This document shows positions 61,722 through 64,000 of a stretch of 64,000 nucleotides of DNA, one piece after another; position 1 is the stretch's first letter, and each line of letters starts with the position of its first letter. The position numbers and the translations under genes are program-made. This DNA comes from Ailanthus altissimus (taxonomy: Eukaryota > Streptophyta > Magnoliopsida > Sapindales > Simaroubaceae). Location of the stretch: contig OX327710.1 of NCBI GenBank assembly GCA_946807835.1, positions 19,208,501-19,272,500 on the forward strand. Reading direction: 5' to 3'. Below the pieces are notes generated by a model that saw only the letters and a list, made by a program, of their open reading frames with translations, did not search any database and was not told the origin of the DNA.

Positions 61722-62948
61722 TCAGGTACCTGCAGTGACAGGACGAAGATGCAATCCCTGGACCCAACCTGTAATTGGATCCTGCCTGCGAGTTCTGACT
61801 TTCCTAGTTGAACCACTCTGCAGTCGTTCTAGCACTGCATACGTGATTGAGTCAGGTGTTAATCCCTGTTGCTTAAGTTTTGCGTAAAGATCTACTGCTT
61901 CAGCAGTTCTCCCACTTCTTTCAAGACAGTTGAGTAAGATGTTGTATGTCACAATGTTAGGAGAGCAGCCATCAGCAAGCATCTCATCAAATAATCTACA
62001 AGCCATATCAACTTTGTCTGTCTTGCCAAAACACTCGATGAGCGTGCTATATGTGACTACATCAGGATTCAACCCTCTCTCCTGCATCTCCTTAAACCTC
62101 ATGTGAGCTCCATCAAGATTGCCATTCTTCCCAAGGCAATTGATCAAAGAATTGTATGAGATAATATCAGGTTTACAATGGCTGTTTTCAAGTTCTTCGA
62201 AAACTTTAATAGCCTCATCAACTTTTCCAGCTCTCCCAAAGCTTGCAATCAGAATATTGTAGGTAAATAGGTCTGATAAAGGGCCATCATGCTTCATTTT
62301 TTGGTAAAGATCATGAAGATGTGATATTTGCTTCAACTTGCCAAGAGCGGAAAATACTGTGTTATACATGACTGTATCAGGATTTATTCCTTTTTCATGA
62401 ATCTTACTCAGCAGGTCCATAGCCTCCGTTGTCTTACCCTTGCTGCAAAGAGTCTCTAACATGGACATATAAGCATCCCTATCTCCCCTATCATGAAAGC
62501 TCCACATATTGCAAAATAACCGGTGAGCTTCACTTGTGTGACCCAATTTGCTCAAAGTCCTTACAAGGTATGCATATACTGCCTTATTCATGAATTTTTC
62601 CGAAACTTCCACAACCTCATCTAATTTACCAAGCTGACCTTCAGCAGCCAAAACATTCAGAATAACACTATAGGTAAATTCATTAGGCTGACAATTTCTC
62701 TCCACCATTTTAGAGAAGAGAAGAATGACCTTGTCAACCATCCGGCCATTGGCAAGTGCCTGAATCATAGTATTATAAGCAATCAAATTAGGAGTGCAAC
62801 CCTGTGTTATCATTTTGTCAAACAGTGCCAGTGATTCATCAGTTTTACCAATCTTTCCCATCATTCTGATCATAATAGTGTAAGTGTACTCATCTGGTTC
62901 ACAATGCTTCCGCTTCATGTCTTCAAAAACCTTGCTAGCTTGCTCAAC
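61722..62948 (-). CDS. ABO5: Pentatricopeptide repeat protein, 3' coding exon (At1g51965/ABO5-like)
   Basis: An exon opens after an AG acceptor at 62950-62949 (VEQASKVFEDMKRKH...) and reads 408 codons to a stop. It is built of about ten P-type 35-residue PPR motifs with typical anchors such as PDEYTYTIMIRMMGKIGK, PNLIAYNTMIQALA, PDIISYNSLINCLGKNG, PDVVTYSTLIECFGKT and PNIVTYNILLNCLERSG. It closes with TPDSITYAVLERLQSG and RRQDPITGWV. Sequence and motif order closely match Arabidopsis At1g51965 (ABO5), a mitochondrial protein needed for splicing of nad2 intron 3. The N-terminal part with the targeting peptide lies beyond the window. The extreme C-terminus (QGLHLRPVTAGT) differs from what I recall for the family; CAG|GTTGGG at the ITG codons or CAG|GTACCT at the end could be a splice donor, so the true end may be in another exon. 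Confidence 0.85.
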   Translation of the reverse strand, partial: VEQASKVFEDMKRKHCEPDEYTYTIMIRMMGKIGKTDESLALFDKMITQGCTPNLIAYNTMIQALANGRMVDKVILLFSKMVERNCQPNEFTYSVILNVLAAEGQLGKLDEVVEVSEKFMNKAVYAYLVRTLSKLGHTSEAHRLFCNMWSFHDRGDRDAYMSMLETLCSKGKTTEAMDLLSKIHEKGINPDTVMYNTVFSALGKLKQISHLHDLYQKMKHDGPLSDLFTYNILIASFGRAGKVDEAIKVFEELENSHCKPDIISYNSLINCLGKNGNLDGAHMRFKEMQERGLNPDVVTYSTLIECFGKTDKVDMACRLFDEMLADGCSPNIVTYNILLNCLERSGRTAEAVDLYAKLKQQGLTPDSITYAVLERLQSGSTRKVRTRRQDPITGWVQGLHLRPVTAGT

Positions 62949-62950
62949 CT

Positions 62951-64000
62951 GTCAAAATGCTGCAGATCAGATAATGAGGACCCATGGTATGGATGTGCAA
63001 AGTAAAACGACCAGGTGAAAAAGCAATCAGATGAATGAACTACAAACAACAATCATTATGAAATATGGGGAAAAACCACCACGAGCATCTTTTGGGAATT
63101 CCCTCAAGAAAATCTTTGCTCAATGAAAACTTTATTTCAACACTCTTTTAAATTTCTCTCAATCATATCATCCATTAGCAATTTTTTGTCCATTTTATAT
63201 GCAAGTTGGTGCAAATTGTAGAAAGAACACAACTGATTAGGTCATTCCATATTATCTCCAGCATAGCTGTTTTTCTTTACTATAACTATCCTCTGGCACA
63301 ATTGGTTGTTCAAATTTCCTTTCTTGTGGCTTCTGGATGTGAAGTTAGCATATTTTTCACGAGTAATCTCAAAACTAGGCCTGCAAGTAGGTTCTCATCA
63401 TTCAATGGATTCTTATTATTGCTTGTGTTACTTAAAATTTTTCAGCTATGTGAAAAATGTCATTCAAGAACTGAGGAAGCTACGAAACAAACATGCTTGC
63501 AACTTGTATTTCCACACATAATAATAACTATTTGCCAGAAATTATCTTGCACCTTCCACACAACTAAAACAGATTAATTGCACACATTATGCCATCTTCA
63601 TCCATCCAAAGTTCCAAAACCTACTTTAACCACAATGCTGATAACCTAACTCAAACCACATTCCCCTACTATGCCTAACTTCATGAAGGGAAAATACATT
63701 CCGAAACAAGCTAAAAAAAATGTGCTCTCCTTTGAGTTTCTTACTACTAAGATCAATGCAACAAATACATACTAGGCATAGGCACATGCATCCACAATGA
63801 GAACAACTAGTAGCACCATCTATTACAAGCAAGTTCTACCAACATCACAAAGATTTTTGCATATTCACCTCATATCCCATAACATCCAACTTAAGCTAGT
63901 TTAGGAAGTTTGTCGAAAGCTAATAATGGGCAAAACACCACATAATAATAAGCACAAATATCATCATGTAACACCAAAATTTTCAACAACTGCAAGAATC
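62951..64000 (-). other. Intron of the PPR gene, or upstream sequence
   Basis: Follows the splice acceptor at 62949. No PPR-coding exon was found up to the window edge. The open frames on the plus strand (63206-63577) have no protein-like features. Confidence 0.5.

Overview
The window is nuclear DNA of a flowering plant, most likely a woody eudicot. Genes have several short GT-AG introns, intergenic DNA is very AT-rich, and the recognisable proteins belong to plant families: IQD calmodulin-binding protein, profilin, OXS3-like stress protein, RNA polymerase III subunit, VSP-type acid phosphatases and a mitochondrial PPR protein. Small non-autonomous transposons and LTR-retrotransposon remnants are frequent. 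The species cannot be fixed from sequence alone.

Layout. 1-7.6 kb (+): an IQD gene, a tRNA-Ile(AAU) and a plant-specific two-membrane-span acidic protein with AACGG (MSA-type) motifs upstream. 7.6-14.6 kb: AT-rich DNA with palindromic MITEs, a diverged direct repeat and one doubtful small gene. 14.6-26.5 kb, mainly (-): OXS3-like gene, a small TATA-driven ORF, a three-exon profilin and an eight-exon gene for the RPC7/RPC31-type Pol III subunit. 30.7-58.5 kb: a dispersed cluster of HAD acid phosphatase (VSP/acid phosphatase 1-like) genes. Three are intact (30687-31802 -, 43929-45033 +, 48185-49587 -) and one is truncated at its 3' end by what looks like an LTR boundary (57274-58468 -). One is a pseudogene whose second exon is present four times (35878-39140 -), and one is an orphan promoter/first-exon remnant (47105-47290 +). 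A tRNA-His(GUG) lies inside the cluster. 61.7-62.9 kb (-): the 3' coding exon of a PPR gene closely resembling Arabidopsis At1g51965 (ABO5); its 5' part lies outside the window.

The most unusual region is 35.9-38.7 kb. A TRIM-like mini-retrotransposon sits in intron 1 of a dying phosphatase gene. It has ~196-bp LTRs, a degenerate initiator-Met primer binding site, a purine tract and an internal 88-bp minisatellite. Its 3' end plus the adjacent exon-2 fragment have been amplified into a ~537-bp tandem array. The intact phosphatase paralogs share the same three-exon phase-2 structure (exon 2 is always 210 bp) and a conserved proximal promoter block, which points to recent local duplication with inversions. 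All exon coordinates here were derived by reading splice sites and checking frame by hand; no database search or transcript evidence was used.
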